In this document: positions 42,863-54,200 of the stretch, one piece after another
How the letters are laid out: each line of letters opens with the position of its first letter
Position numbering within the stretch: position 1 is the stretch's first letter
Origin: Rhizodiscina lignyota
Lineage: Eukaryota > Ascomycota > Dothideomycetes > Aulographales > Rhizodiscinaceae
Reading direction: 5' to 3'
DNA length: 64,000 bases
Assembly: GCA_010015805.1 (NCBI GenBank)
Contig: ML978138.1
Location: 248,001 to 312,000 of the forward strand
The notes under the pieces: generated by a model
Database searches by the model: none
Told to the model about the DNA's origin: nothing
Seen by the model: only the letters and a program-made list of their open reading frames with translations
Made by a program: the position numbers and the translations under genes

Positions 42863-45284
42863 ATGTCTCCCTGGAGATTTCTTCCAAAGAAACTGCCCGT
42901 AAGATCTGAATCCTCCAACCGAGGCAGAAGCACACGACAGAGCGTGCCAACTTGTCAGTCCGAGAGCCTTTCCTTGGACCGGGCAACTTCATCGTCATGC
43001 CCGATCTGCGAAAATATTGCCTGGATCGCAAACAATCCCCATAAAGTTCAATGGGAAGGCCATACTCGGCCTCAGGTGTCTAATTGGAGCAAGTGCACTA
43101 CTCTCTGCCGATGGAATGAATATCTGGAATCTGCCAGAACTTGTGCAACATGTAACGCAATGAAGGAGCATATCGAGGATAACGCGACCAAAATTGGTCG
43201 AGGCTACTGCGAATCTTGCAAGATTATCATCTCTGAGGATATGTGGGGTGTCTATAGGATCGGACCGGCAAGTCTTCCCTTCTTTGCAAGGATATGCGGA
43301 TAGTTTTTATTATTGTTTTTCGGACTGCAGAAAACTAATTCATTTATAGTCGCTTTTATGTGAGACAGGGTCTCATCATTCCAGCTGGTGGGAAAACGGC
43401 GACGAGAACGAACTTGGACTGGATTTTGGTCTATATAAACCCGGGAGTTTTCGCGACATCAGAGAGAAGCTCGACATTGAGAGGATCAAGTCCATCATTA
43501 AGCAATGTGATGATACTCATTCATGTATCCTCCTCCCCCAGCAAAACAAGCGCAGGATAATGCTTGTTGACGTGGTTGATAATTGTCTTGTCAGAACGAG
43601 TGGCAAGCCCAGATATGCTTCCCTATCGTACGTTTGGGGACCGTCGAAGCAAGCATTCACCTCCACGAAAGCAAATGTCAATGAGCTCTTCGTGCCTGGA
43701 TCTTTGGAGAGACACACGAGAGATCTTTCTGCTACTGTGTCAGATGCTATTGTCTTGACCAGACAGCTTGGAATCCGTTATTTATGGGCCGACCGCATGT
43801 GCATTGTCCAAGACGACGAAGAGGATGTACGCGAGCAGATCTCAGGTATGGCACAGATATACGAAGGAGCTTATATCAACATTGTGGCTGCAACAGGATC
43901 CAACGCTGAGAGTGGACTTCCGGGAGTCACCGTTCCGAGGGACCAGTCAGGTATGATTCTGTTCACCCCTTACAGTTGAAAAGTATACTCTGGAAGAGAA
44001 AAATGTCTATCACACAAGAGCGTGGACATTTCAAGAACGGCTTTTGAGCAGAAGGAACCTCATATTCCACGGAAAGAGCATTCCCACAATTTTGTGGGAA
44101 TGTCACAAGCAAATGCTACCAGAACATACCATTAATGTCAAAGAGCTGTTGTTTCGTCAAAGAGGGAAAAGTAGGGATCAATTGCCATCAGATCTGGCGG
44201 ATTTCTGTCACTGGAACACTTACGAAAACCTTGTTGCGGAATACACCACGAGGAAGCTTACATATAGCAAAGATGCGATGAGAGCTTTCTCAGCCCTACT
44301 TACCGCTCTTGAACGAGTGTGTCCAGAAGGATTCTATTTCGGTCTACCTTCTTTCTTTTTCAGCATCACTCTGCTATGGTACAGCATTCTGGCACAACCG
44401 GGTCGACGGAGTGAGTTCCCATCCTGGTCCTTTTTCGGCTGGAGTGGGCGATGCGACAGGGTCCTTGGTATATGAGGGCGATTCTGTTGGATTCTTCGAA
44501 CCCGTAGCAGAATGGTATAGTGAGGATGCCAAAACAAAAGAATTAATTCCCATCAACGACTCATGGTATCTCGACTGGAATTCTTGGAAGGACGTGTACG
44601 CCGATTCGGATCGTGGCTTTGAATCCAACCCTGTACTTCGTACTGTTAAATGGCAGGAAAAGCTTCGAGGAGCCCGGGGAGCATCTGTGTCTAATATGAA
44701 CTATAATACCGACGCTAGTGATCCTTCAGTGGGCAGGTGGTCGCCATTACTACATGGCAAAGTTCACATTGGGAAATTAAAGTTCACATTGGGAAATTCA
44801 GACTTGGCTCTTCGATTGGTGAATCAAGATATGGAAAGTTTCACGTCCTTAGTCCTGCGAATGATTGGTGCGGGACTATCCAAGCCACTGAACTTAACTC
44901 CAGCACGCAGTGTACTGGAGCAGAATGTGATTTAGTAAGTAAGGCCAAAGTCCCATCCATTTAAACGTTGGTTTCTGGCCCCTCCCTTTATGTCATCCAT
45001 CAACAGCTTCCTGATTTCTTGCAATCAACCTTTGGCTAATTGAAATCTTGTTTCAGGTAGCGATTCTACGCGTGGAAGAAGTTTGTATGGCTTGGCTGGA
45101 AGTGACCGAAAACCAACTGCAGGATCGGGGCATTACGGTGGACGAAAGGGGTGCTTTTGAGACGATACGTACACTCTGGATTTGCTGGCAGAATGGAATG
45201 GCATATCGGCAAGGCACTGCTATCATTGCCGCCAAGTGCTGGCAGGAACAGGATACAGGTGAATCGGACATAGTAATCAGGTGA
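42863..45284 (+). pseudogene. HET-domain protein (heterokaryon incompatibility family), probably damaged
   Basis: Host gene of the large HET family, whose members trigger incompatibility cell death or serve immunity-like roles. Parts in order: a Cys-rich N-terminal exon (42863 to about 43280, CPICENI, CATCNAMKEH, CESCKIII), the HET core (about 43350-43950: YASLSYVWG, VSDAIVLTRQLGIRYLWADRMCIVQDD, AQIYEGAYINIVAATG), RAWTFQERLLSRRNLIF (about 44020), ALLTALERVCPEGFYFGLP...SEFPSWSFFGWSG, and a C-terminal exon (45057-45284) with VCMAWLEVTENQLQDRGITVDER and ICWQNGMAYRQGTAI. These match the family end to end, but the frame is not continuous after the core by normal-sized introns, and a perfect 20-bp tandem duplication at 44759-44798 changes the frame. 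Either it is a recent pseudogene or the sequence/assembly has errors. The N-terminal intron boundaries are ambiguous. Confidence 0.7.
44759..44798 (+). repeat. perfect 20-bp tandem duplication inside the HET-type gene
   Basis: A 20-base unit (start AAAGTTCACA, end TTGGGAAATT) is present twice head to tail, without a mismatch. Because 20 is not a multiple of three, the reading frame changes across it. Confidence 0.95.
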
Positions 45285-45849
45285 CAGATGCCAAAGTGGG
45301 AACGATTTCTTTCGCATTACAGGGTACGAAGGACGTAATGTCCAACATGGTAACCGTACATAGAGCTACTCTATTGGTATTGCCTTAAGCACTTCTAAGA
45401 AGCCTCTATGTATTGTTGAGTTTACGTTCGAGGTTGTTTGGGAGTAGTCTGCCACAGCTGCCTTGGAAGATTTGCTTCTTGTTGCTGTGAAAAGAGAACC
45501 TTGTCCATTGCAGCAGGAACCGTAGCTAGACCACATTGAAATTAATTGATTAGTGAGCTTTATCATGATTCCAGGCAGTGGTAACGACACTGTGAATGAA
45601 GAGCCCATCTTCAATTCTCTTGGCGCCCTCCTGCGTAGAGTATCAACAAACCACTTTCAATGTCAACATCTCCGTAGCGTCGGACTCACCATCAAGGAGC
45701 GTTTTCCTATTTTGGGATATGTTGCGACCTCGTATCAAGGGCGTAAGAACATTTTCACGCCACTCTCGTTATTTCGTATCCTTGGAACATCAAAGCGTAC
45801 CTTCTAGCTCACTCTGAGAGTATCTACTTCCATCCCCTCGAATACTTCG
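45285..45849. other. intergenic
   Basis: This is 565 bp between the HET-type gene and the acyltransferase ATG. Short frames only; nothing recognised. It should hold the acyltransferase promoter. Confidence 0.45.
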
Positions 45850-47103
45850 ATGTTGAAGTACACTCCGCTCGCAGAACGTTATGCTGTCAACGGCGCTTTT
45901 GCAACCCTCGTCGTTCCCCTCTGCTACATCCTCATTTCTCTTTGCGCGGCTTTTCGACCAAGTGCATCTCGAACAGTCCTTACAGGTTCTGCAATCATCG
46001 CCATCACCTTTCTACTATACAATATCCGGATCGATGCTCCATACGCGGAGATATATGCCGGGTTGACCTGCTGGGGAATATATCTTTTCCATTGGTGCGA
46101 CCGCATCTTGCTCGCGTCTCAGGACCACGAAAAATGGCATGACGTACCCACGACAGACGGGCCTGCGAAAAGACCACCTCGACAATTAGAATTCGGGCCT
46201 CCGGAGGGCTTCCTGAAGCGGCTGAAGTGGAGTTGGAGCCATACCATCGCGACCAGGGGATTCGGCAAATCCTGGCAGGTCAAAAAGGTGCCACCTGCTC
46301 CCCCGCCGGGCACTGGACGCTGGACATTTGTCGTGGCCCACCTGCTGCGCTTTTTCATCTTCATGACCATTGCCGACTTGGGGAAAATTTGGGCTGCCAA
46401 CACCGCATTGACTGGATACCATTACTGGGAAGATGCAGAGTCGGCCAAGGCGAGCGGCGATCCAGTCTTCTTCTCACTTTCCCTTATGGAGCGTGTTCAA
46501 TGCTGCTGGCTTCTGATATGTGTAGCGTACTGGACACTGACGTTTATTTCCTCTCTTCTATATGCCGTCACAGTCGCTCTGGGAATCTGGAAGTCAGAGG
46601 ACTGCCCGCCTCCCTTTGGCGACCTGAAGCACCTCTACACTGTTCGCAATGCGTGGTCCATCGTTTGGCATCAGTGTTTGCGCAGGATCGCTACAGTTCC
46701 GGGGACTTTGGTTGCGAAAAGGTGGCTGAAGCTGAAGCCTGGAACCTTTGCATCGAAATACTCACAGCTTTTCATTGGGTTTGCGGTGACGGGTGCCGCT
46801 CACAGCATTGGCTCTCTCCTCATATGGGGTCGCGACACTGGTGAGATACCATTCTGGATGGCACAAGCCACAGCAATAATGATAGAAGATCATGTCGTGA
46901 GCTTTGGGAAGCAGCTTGGACTGAAAGACAGCGAGTTCTGGAGATTCGCTGGTTTCGTTTGGGTTGGGGTATGGTTCAGCTGGTCTCCTCAGACCCTCTT
47001 CGGCAACAGTGTGGAAGATGGATTCCTAATCTCAAGACGGCCCCCGGACATGTTTGGTTTTGATGCTTGGCTGAAAATGAGGCGTGGAGTTGTGCAAACA
47101 TGA
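45850..47103 (+). CDS. wax-synthase-like membrane-bound O-acyltransferase (MBOAT)
   Basis: Integral membrane acyltransferase of the fungal wax synthase/TRI7-like group, which move acyl or acetyl groups to alcohols, sterols or secondary metabolites. Single exon, 417 residues, about eight hydrophobic helices. Visible: the N-terminal helices (FATLVVPLCYILISLCAAF), a cytosolic loop with RGFGKSWQVKKVPPAPPPGTGR, WTFVVAHLLRFFIFMTIADL, FGDLKHLYTVRNAWSIVWHQCLRRI (the fold's conserved 'RR.W...WH...R' box with the likely catalytic His), and FIGFAVTGAAHSIGSLLIWG (second His). The first ATG of the frame at 45850 gives a helix close to the start. Its partner pathway is not visible; the neighbours (HET gene, P4-ATPase) do not form a biosynthetic cluster. 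Confidence 0.87.
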   Translation: MLKYTPLAERYAVNGAFATLVVPLCYILISLCAAFRPSASRTVLTGSAIIAITFLLYNIRIDAPYAEIYAGLTCWGIYLFHWCDRILLASQDHEKWHDVPTTDGPAKRPPRQLEFGPPEGFLKRLKWSWSHTIATRGFGKSWQVKKVPPAPPPGTGRWTFVVAHLLRFFIFMTIADLGKIWAANTALTGYHYWEDAESAKASGDPVFFSLSLMERVQCCWLLICVAYWTLTFISSLLYAVTVALGIWKSEDCPPPFGDLKHLYTVRNAWSIVWHQCLRRIATVPGTLVAKRWLKLKPGTFASKYSQLFIGFAVTGAAHSIGSLLIWGRDTGEIPFWMAQATAIMIEDHVVSFGKQLGLKDSEFWRFAGFVWVGVWFSWSPQTLFGNSVEDGFLISRRPPDMFGFDAWLKMRRGVVQT

Positions 47104-47253
47104 CGAGCACGCTCGAAGCTGCCTCTTCATTGCAACTTGGAGGTCTCAGGAGGATTCGAGCAAGGTCAGCTCCATAAGCGTTAGTATATTACTATAAACA
47201 AGACATTATTTACAGCATCATCGAGAATATATATCTCTGAGCACATTTCCGCA

Positions 47254-50200
47254 TTATTTGATGCTTTCATCGACCATAATATCGTCCTCGGTGACTCCCT
47301 GATTAGCCATTTGCCGCAATCGTTCCCGAATGACTGGATCTTTCTCCAATTCCTGCCAAACCTTGACATCCAGCTCATTAGCCATATCCTTCTCTTCTTC
47401 ATTCCTTTTAGGACGTGAGCGCAGGAGTCTTGTGAGAGCGCGCTTTCCACTTTTCGCACACTGCCGATATGCAAGCTCTCCGATGAAGAGGAGAGCGACG
47501 GCGAGAATCAAACCAAGCCACCAGGATGGATCTTTCCCAAAATGCTGCGTAAATCCGTCTCTCACATCATATGGCCATCTATTCTCAGAGTCATATGCAC
47601 ATGCGAGGAATATATTCCAGGCCCACCAACCAGCAAATGTGATCAGGAAGGATATGAGCACGACAGCTGTCTTGTAGTGGGTTTCGATGAGACTGGCCAC
47701 TCATTATTAGTGCGTGTTCAGCGGAGCCGTTGCACCAGCCAGATAAGAAATTGATGAGCAACAAGCGATGACTTACAAGAGTTTGCAGTTGGTCCAAACA
47801 ATCGCAACGGTAAAGACGAGGTCTCCCAACGCAAATAGGTCCTGTCCACCTTCAATATCATAGACGCCAAATGCAGCCCAACAGATAAACCACACTACTA
47901 TTCCAGTCGCCGTGGCGCCAATCATCCATACGATGTATCTTCTGATATTCAACGCTTTATTAAGTTGCCCGTAGCGATACAACTCAGGAACGGCCAGCAA
48001 GGTGTCTGCCTTGAGGTCTTGATCGAAGATACCAGGTACGATGACACAGAGCGAAGTGAAAAGCGTGTTCAGAACGGTCAAACTCCAGGACTCGTATAGC
48101 GATGTGCCAGTGTACCCGGTGTATCGCTGGTAGAGTGCCTGTGGCATGTAGAAAAACATCTCCTTCCAGAAAGTCAAGCGGATGAACTGTGCTGTTCGGA
48201 AGTAGTTCCATCGACCGTGGACAAGGAGTAGTCTCTGCAGGAAGCGAAATTGAGCAATGCTGTAGTCTGCAGCTCTGTACGCTTGCAGACCTTCCTTGCC
48301 AGAGATCCCAACGCCGACGTGAGAAGCCTGTATCATAGCAATGTCATTTGATCCATCTCCAATTGCCAAAGTCAGCGCACCGACTACGTGATTCCTGATG
48401 CCTTTGACCATGCTGGCTTTCTGAGCTGGACTCGCTCTGCAGCAGATGACGGAATTGATATACGTAATCAAAGAATAGAAGAGGTGCTTCAGATACGGGT
48501 TTTCTTCGACACTTGCAAGGGTGTTACCGTCTATGACCGCCACCGTGTGCGTTGACCCAGCTTCAAGGTCTTCGGCGATTACACGCATTTGAGCTTCCAG
48601 GTCACCCTTGGCGATATCCAAGATGAATAAATCGGAGTCGGGCCGGCAGATTCGTGCAGAGTGAGCGATGCTAATAGCAGTTTCCCGCTTATCGCCAGTC
48701 AACATCCAGATCTTGATGTTTGCTTGCCGTAGCTTCTCAACAGTTTCTGGAACGCCGTGCTGCAACTTGTCTTCAATAGCAGTGACGCCCAATAAGTCTA
48801 GAGACTGTTCGATAAGATCTCCGGCTGCTTCAATCCGTTCCTGTCGGTTGGTGAGCGAAGTTGTTGCGTCTTCATACACTTTCTTCCACGCTTCGTATTC
48901 CTGGGTCTCAATGTAGCGGTGCGTAAATAGAAGTGTTCGAAGACCTTCAGTAGCGTATCTGTCAATATCCTCAAAGCATCGCTTAAAAATAGAGGCATCA
49001 TCCATTGCTAATGGATCTTCAAAAGCGGTTCCAGCTTGCGAATGCCCATGTGGAATGGTAAGGCGAGATGTGCCAAGCGTGCGTGGCACATCAAGCGAGA
49101 CTGGTCGGATATCAAGTGATGGTTTCTGTGAACTGTCATATCCCTTCACATCGAATGAATGCGCTCGAATTGGCGTTGGTCGCAAAGCTTGACTTGTTGG
49201 GCTTCGTTTCATACTCTGTCCTCTTCGCAAGTCAAAGCTCAGCCTCGCTCCGATGCTGTTACGAGCTTGTTCCTCCGCGCTCTTCCTGTACAGCTGACGT
49301 TCAAGCTCAACACTCTTACGGACATCGCTGGCCTGTTGAGCCGCCAATGACGCTTGCTTGAGGCGAGGCAAAAGCATGTTATCGGCTCCTTTGCAGATGA
49401 CTAAGATGCGTCGATCTGGGCAGCGAACGATAATGGACATGCGCTTCCGTTTGCTGCTGAACTCAATGACATCCAGTATCTCATAAACCTGTCGAATATC
49501 ATTGCCATTTCCGGTAGAAAGGCGGAGAGTTATCGAGCGCGACGACCGGTCTTCAACGAGATATCCCATGTCTTGTGCAGCACGTACTAGAGCCAACTCA
49601 TCCGGAGAAGAAGCCTGAAAGCCGATAACGTCCTCTGTAATCTCCGGAAGACAGGTATGGCACAAAGCTAAACCTAAAATGAATGCGCGGGTTCTCTGAG
49701 TAAACAGGGAGAGAGGGTGTTGCTTAATGAGTTGCAAAAGTTCAGCTGTCGAGCCGTTTGTCGGAGCGACGGATCTCACGGTTGGCGGACGTGTGGAGAG
49801 AGATCGCCTAATCGCAGAAAGTGCTGTTTCAGCATTTGGCTGCTCTTCAAACTCCGTTACAGTGATAGCAGGACCATCTCTGGAGCCATGCAGTTTTTCA
49901 GCATATTCCAAACTGTGTTTTCCTTCGTTTGCCTCTTCGACTTCGTGAGACCAGGCAGTTCCAGCAAACGTCATCTTCCGAAATCTCATCACGTTCTCTG
50001 TCAAAGTTCCTGTTTTGTCAGAAAACAAGTAGTCGACCTGACCAAGGTTCTCAAGTATCGTGTTGGTGTTACACCTCATTGGAGTATCGGAGGCTTCGTC
50101 GTACATCTCAATATCGGCGTTGACCATGAGCATCTGTCCGATTTTGACGATCTCCAAGCTCACGTAAAGCGCCAGCGGGATTACGTTGTTGAACATGATC

Positions 50201-51444
50201 GCGTAGCCGATGATAATCTGCTGATACCCGACTGGAGCTTTGGCGATGTAAAAAGAATTTTGTTCGGTCGAGTTCTGCCATAGATAATAGCCGATGGATA
50301 ATCCTCCAGAGAGCAGAATAACGTAGACAATGAGTGTGAGGACCGCTTGATTAGCGAAATGTTCCAGCCGTGGTTTCTTCGCATTAGGATGCTGATTCGC
50401 ATTCATGCGAATCTTGCATTCCTCTCCCGTGTTGATGACCATGCCGATGATGAATCCGGTGTTTCTCAAGATGCATCCTCTGAGAATGACTTCATTTAGG
50501 GTGAGTGGAAGGGTCTCCTTACCAACCGTGACCTTGCCATGAAAGGAATAGAGGTCCGGGTTGGGATCTTCGACAACGAATTCCGCAACGGTTGACGTAA
50601 TTTCGGCCAGGTCGCTGCACGTTTTCAAAGCGGATAACGCTTGTCGGTTCTTCAAGTTGGTCTCTCCGTCCAGTGCCATCGTCTCTATGTAGGCCAATCC
50701 ATTCTCACCAGCCGTGTACAGCAAGACAACATCTGCGGGAATGTCCTCGTCTCGCTCAATCCGAATGATATCGCCGACTTTGATATCGCGCCATTGAATC
50801 TTTCGCCAGTGTAGCGGACCATATGTTCCAAGTGCTGAGACAACTTCAAGGGTTTTCCTCCTTAGCCATGGTAAATGACGAAGATAACGAAGTGACTGCG
50901 TGGCGCTGACGGCATGTGAGCCGTGGTTGTCTCTCAGTACAGTAGCAAGACTCTTGTTCTCCACTTGATCTAAACGATGTCTCCGATAGTCATCATAACC
51001 CTCTTTGAGTACCGTTAAGAGAATGAAGAACAACAGCGGCAAGATGGTTGTGTAATTTCCAGTGGTGCTGATTCCCGGAATGGTCTGAGGAACGCCAATG
51101 CAGATGAAGTAGAAGTTACTCAGTCGAGTCGCTTGAAAAATGAGCTGCTTAGGTAGGAAATCCCATATGGTGTATCTCGAAGAGCGTACAGTGTTGCTGA
51201 TGTACGCATGGCCTCGCCGTTCATCAACGAGTGGCTTTGCGTGGCTTGTTCTAAGCGGGATGTGGCGTCCGTCTTTTGAGGGCGGCAACGGCTTCCTGCG
51301 TAAGACGAATTCGAGTATGTAGATTTGAAAGATCTGGTGGATATAATGACCGAATTTCTCGTGCAATCGCCTCTTTGGGTGGTTCACTTCAAATAGCATT
51401 GTATTTGCCACGACTTCGGCGCCGGAGCCTGCGGGATTGCCCAT
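47254..51444 (-). CDS. DNF3: P4-type phospholipid flippase, Dnf3-like
   Basis: Aminophospholipid-translocating ATPase that keeps membrane lipid asymmetry in late secretory membranes. Two exons, 51444-47777 and 47692-47254, with an 84-nt intron near the 3' end, give 1368 residues. Motifs: FLPKQLIFQATRLSNFYF and PGISTTGNYTTI (helices 1-2 of the flippase fold), ALDGETNLKNRQALS (actuator DGET), YLFSDKTGTLTEN (phosphorylated Asp, about 475), ASSPDELALVRAAQ, GADNMLLPRL, MLTGDKRETAISIAHS, and LAIGDGSNDIAMIQASHVGVGISGKEG (hinge). The wording ISNTVRSSRYTIWDFLPKQL and KEGYDDYRRHRLD favours the Dnf3 clade over Dnf1/2 or Drs2. Helices 9-10 and the tail are in the second exon, where WTNCKLF joins LIETHYKTAVV. 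Flippases of this kind need a Cdc50-type partner encoded elsewhere. Confidence 0.94.
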
Positions 51445-52207
51445 TATCTAGCTGACAGCATCGATGAAAGTAACCGTACTTTCTCGGCAGAGTGTTCGAA
51501 AGTCTCAGAAAACCCGGTTTGCGCGTAGAAATAAACGAATGGCTGGGCGATTGGCTTCATCTACATAATGAGATTAGGAGAAATTGAGCGAAAGAGTTTG
51601 ATCCATTGATCGGTAAAGCGAGCGAATCGCGTAGCTTATTATTGTTAACAGAAGATATGAGAGTGTCCTCTGTTAGACGCGTAGCGGGTCCATCATGAAG
51701 GTTTGCTTGAGATTGTGAAAATGGCTGGGAGTGAGGAGAGGCTCAAAACCTGCTTCTCGAGTGGAGCAACCCCGGTCCAACCCCAACGCCTCGTGGCCGA
51801 TGCGGCCCACTTTAATGGCGATCTCGATTCAGCGCGCTAAAATGGGAACGTGTCTGTTCCAACAGCGCTCGTCAGGCCGTGGACCACTTTGCACTTCACA
51901 AGCATCCCCTACATCGCGCCTCCGATTGGGCTGCAACAGTGTGTTGAAACCGAGGATGTCAAAGCCTCAAAGAACGAAGAGATGAGCTATGACTTCCTTT
52001 TCGTTGAGAACCCCTCTCGATTTAGCCTTCGAGCGAGTTGGCAGCTTTTAACATGAAGGAGCGGCGCTGCTCGGTCCAGATATTGCCACTCCACCTTCGC
52101 CGCACCTAGAATCGCAAAAAATTTGCTTTGGGTGAAGTTTGTAAAGGATTTACAGCTTGGATCAGAGAGGCGGGGTTTGTGTTGCAGAGAAAGACCAAAG
52201 CCAATTT
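51445..52207. other. intergenic
   Basis: This is 763 bp between the flippase start and the stop of the lyase. Nothing recognised; the flippase promoter should lie in the left part. Confidence 0.45.
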
Positions 52208-53608
52208 TTAACTTTTGATAATGCGCTCGAACCTTTGAGAAAGCGCTGAAACCGCTGCTTCAGCATCCTTATCTATCGCCCCTAGCATGCTTGCATTCTG
52301 CTCCAGATCCTTCTGATGCTTCGAAAGCATCCTGACCACCTCATCACGCTGCGGTCCTCCAGTCCCTGCTCGCGACGCCACAAACGCCTGCGGATGTAAC
52401 GACTCCCTAAACTCACTCTCCGACAGCGGAAACGAAGCCTGATCATTTAGTTCCGCATACAGCTTCGCCGCATCCTCAATGTTGATCTCCGTCGGTGACA
52501 GTCCACGCTCGCGCCCAAAGTCCGTCAACTTCGACGCAAAGTGGTGGCCGATACGGAAGGGTACGCGAGCCGTCCGGTACAGTGTATCAGCTAGTTCAGT
52601 GGCGGTAGAGTACTCGCGGTTGATCTCTTCCAGAGCACGCTTAGCATCGACACGGAGCGATGCAACCATTTTCGTTGCTAGGTCGAGCATCTGCTGTGTT
52701 TCGGCGTCCGGTATGAGGTCGACGCTCCATCGAATCTCAGTCATACCGGACTGCAGATTGTGCGCGATGGCCATGAGTCCTGAAGCTTTGCCGATGATTC
52801 TTCCACCAAACTCGCGCATGAGTTCGAGCACCCGCGGATTGCGCTTTTGTGGCATCATTGAGCTTGTGCTTGTAAGTTCGCCGGGGTCGAGGCGGAACCA
52901 TGAGCGGCTGTTCGAATAGGTCTGATGAATATCTTGCGCCCATTGGCCGATCTGAGTCGCAAGCATAGCCAGCAGTTGGGATGTCTCTAGTAGAGCCTCG
53001 ACCGGAGACACTTGATTCGCACTCAGAGAATTCTCGACTATTCCTTCGAAGCCAAGCAGAGATGCCAACAGCTCTCGATCAAGTTTGAATGAAGACGTAG
53101 TTAACGCACCAGCTCCCAGAGGACATTGATTCAGGCGCTTGTGGCTTTGTATCAGTCTTTCTGCCGTTCGTGAAAAGCACTCATCCATTGCGAGCAAATA
53201 GTGCGCGTAGGTCGTTGGTTGCGCTTGAACTCCATGTGTATACGCCGGAATCAGAGTCTCGACATTGTTTTCAGCAACCTTTAGCACTGCCTCACGCAAC
53301 CTGACAATTGAAGTGAGAGTATGGCGCAAGGTATCCCGTGCAGCAGCATGAACGCATGCGGATATCATGTCCTGACGGGACCGACCAAGGTGGAGGAGCG
53401 ATGCATTTGAGCCGGCGAGTTCGACCAAGCGATTCTCCAGTGCAGGATAATCGCGTACAAAGAGCACGATTGATGTATAACGTCCAGCGAATTCGGCTTC
53501 GATCTTAGCAAGAGAGGAAGCGATCCGCTGTGCTGTCTCCGCATCGATGAGTCCCGCCTCTTTCACTGCGATTAAGGATGCCCGGTTGAGCTGATGGCCA
53601 AATTCCAT
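52208..53608 (-). CDS. argininosuccinate lyase-like enzyme (fumarase/aspartase superfamily)
   Basis: Lyase of the superfamily that releases fumarate; true argininosuccinate lyase makes arginine from argininosuccinate. Single exon, 466 residues. Visible: NRLVELAGSNASLLHLGRSRQD (conserved H.GRSRND region), IPAYTHGVQAQPTTYAHYLLA (the THxQ-x-AQP block with catalytic His), CPLGAGALTTSSFKLDRE, and the flexible signature TSTSSMMPQKRNPRVLELMRE with the catalytic Ser. Compared with Arg4, the N-terminus opens directly at the GHQLN helix and lacks the WGGRF...D segment that contributes to the active site, although the total length is similar. It may be an Arg4 paralogue or a specialised lyase; I leave the gene symbol blank. 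Confidence 0.85.
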   Translation of the reverse strand: MEFGHQLNRASLIAVKEAGLIDAETAQRIASSLAKIEAEFAGRYTSIVLFVRDYPALENRLVELAGSNASLLHLGRSRQDMISACVHAAARDTLRHTLTSIVRLREAVLKVAENNVETLIPAYTHGVQAQPTTYAHYLLAMDECFSRTAERLIQSHKRLNQCPLGAGALTTSSFKLDRELLASLLGFEGIVENSLSANQVSPVEALLETSQLLAMLATQIGQWAQDIHQTYSNSRSWFRLDPGELTSTSSMMPQKRNPRVLELMREFGGRIIGKASGLMAIAHNLQSGMTEIRWSVDLIPDAETQQMLDLATKMVASLRVDAKRALEEINREYSTATELADTLYRTARVPFRIGHHFASKLTDFGRERGLSPTEINIEDAAKLYAELNDQASFPLSESEFRESLHPQAFVASRAGTGGPQRDEVVRMLSKHQKDLEQNASMLGAIDKDAEAAVSALSQRFERIIKS

Positions 53609-54200
53609 ACTGTCGTCCTGTGAGAGCCTGGCTCATGCTCTAGCCAAGGCCTTGGCTTGCTGTATAGTCAGTATGTAAGCATCTACGGCTTCATATCTTT
53701 AGCGGTTGCTCGCGGGAGCTAGGTACCCGAAACTGTTTTTGATATTCGACATTTCCCCGGTGGCGCATTGTCTCTCTCCGTGATGCCAGAAACCGGGGGT
53801 TTATCATGTCCGGGGATGTTCATGGAATATGCCAATATACTGTGAAGCCGTTCACTGTGGAAATTAATGTTCAAGGGTCAAACGCTGCTGTTTTGAAATT
53901 GAAGTTCAAGCGGGAGTGTGAAGAAGTTTGGAAGTTCGCGCCACAATTCGCAAGCCACAGTGGCTAAAAATAAGTGAAGCCGAGGTTGAAATCGAACTAG
54001 GCAGAAGCAGTGCATTAGGAGTCATATCGACCGCGTAAGAAAAGAGGCTATATTTCATTGATTGCTACTACCTAATTAGACATCAACAGCTGTGTATATG
54101 CTAAGGAAGCTATGACTCCGAAGTCTCAAAGAGATAATCGAAAATCGTGTTCGGATCAAGTCTTCATCTACGCGACTGGTCTTCAATAAAAGTCTTCAAC
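53609..54200. other. intergenic
   Basis: This is 592 bp between the lyase start and the AAA ATPase stop. Nothing recognised. Confidence 0.45.
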
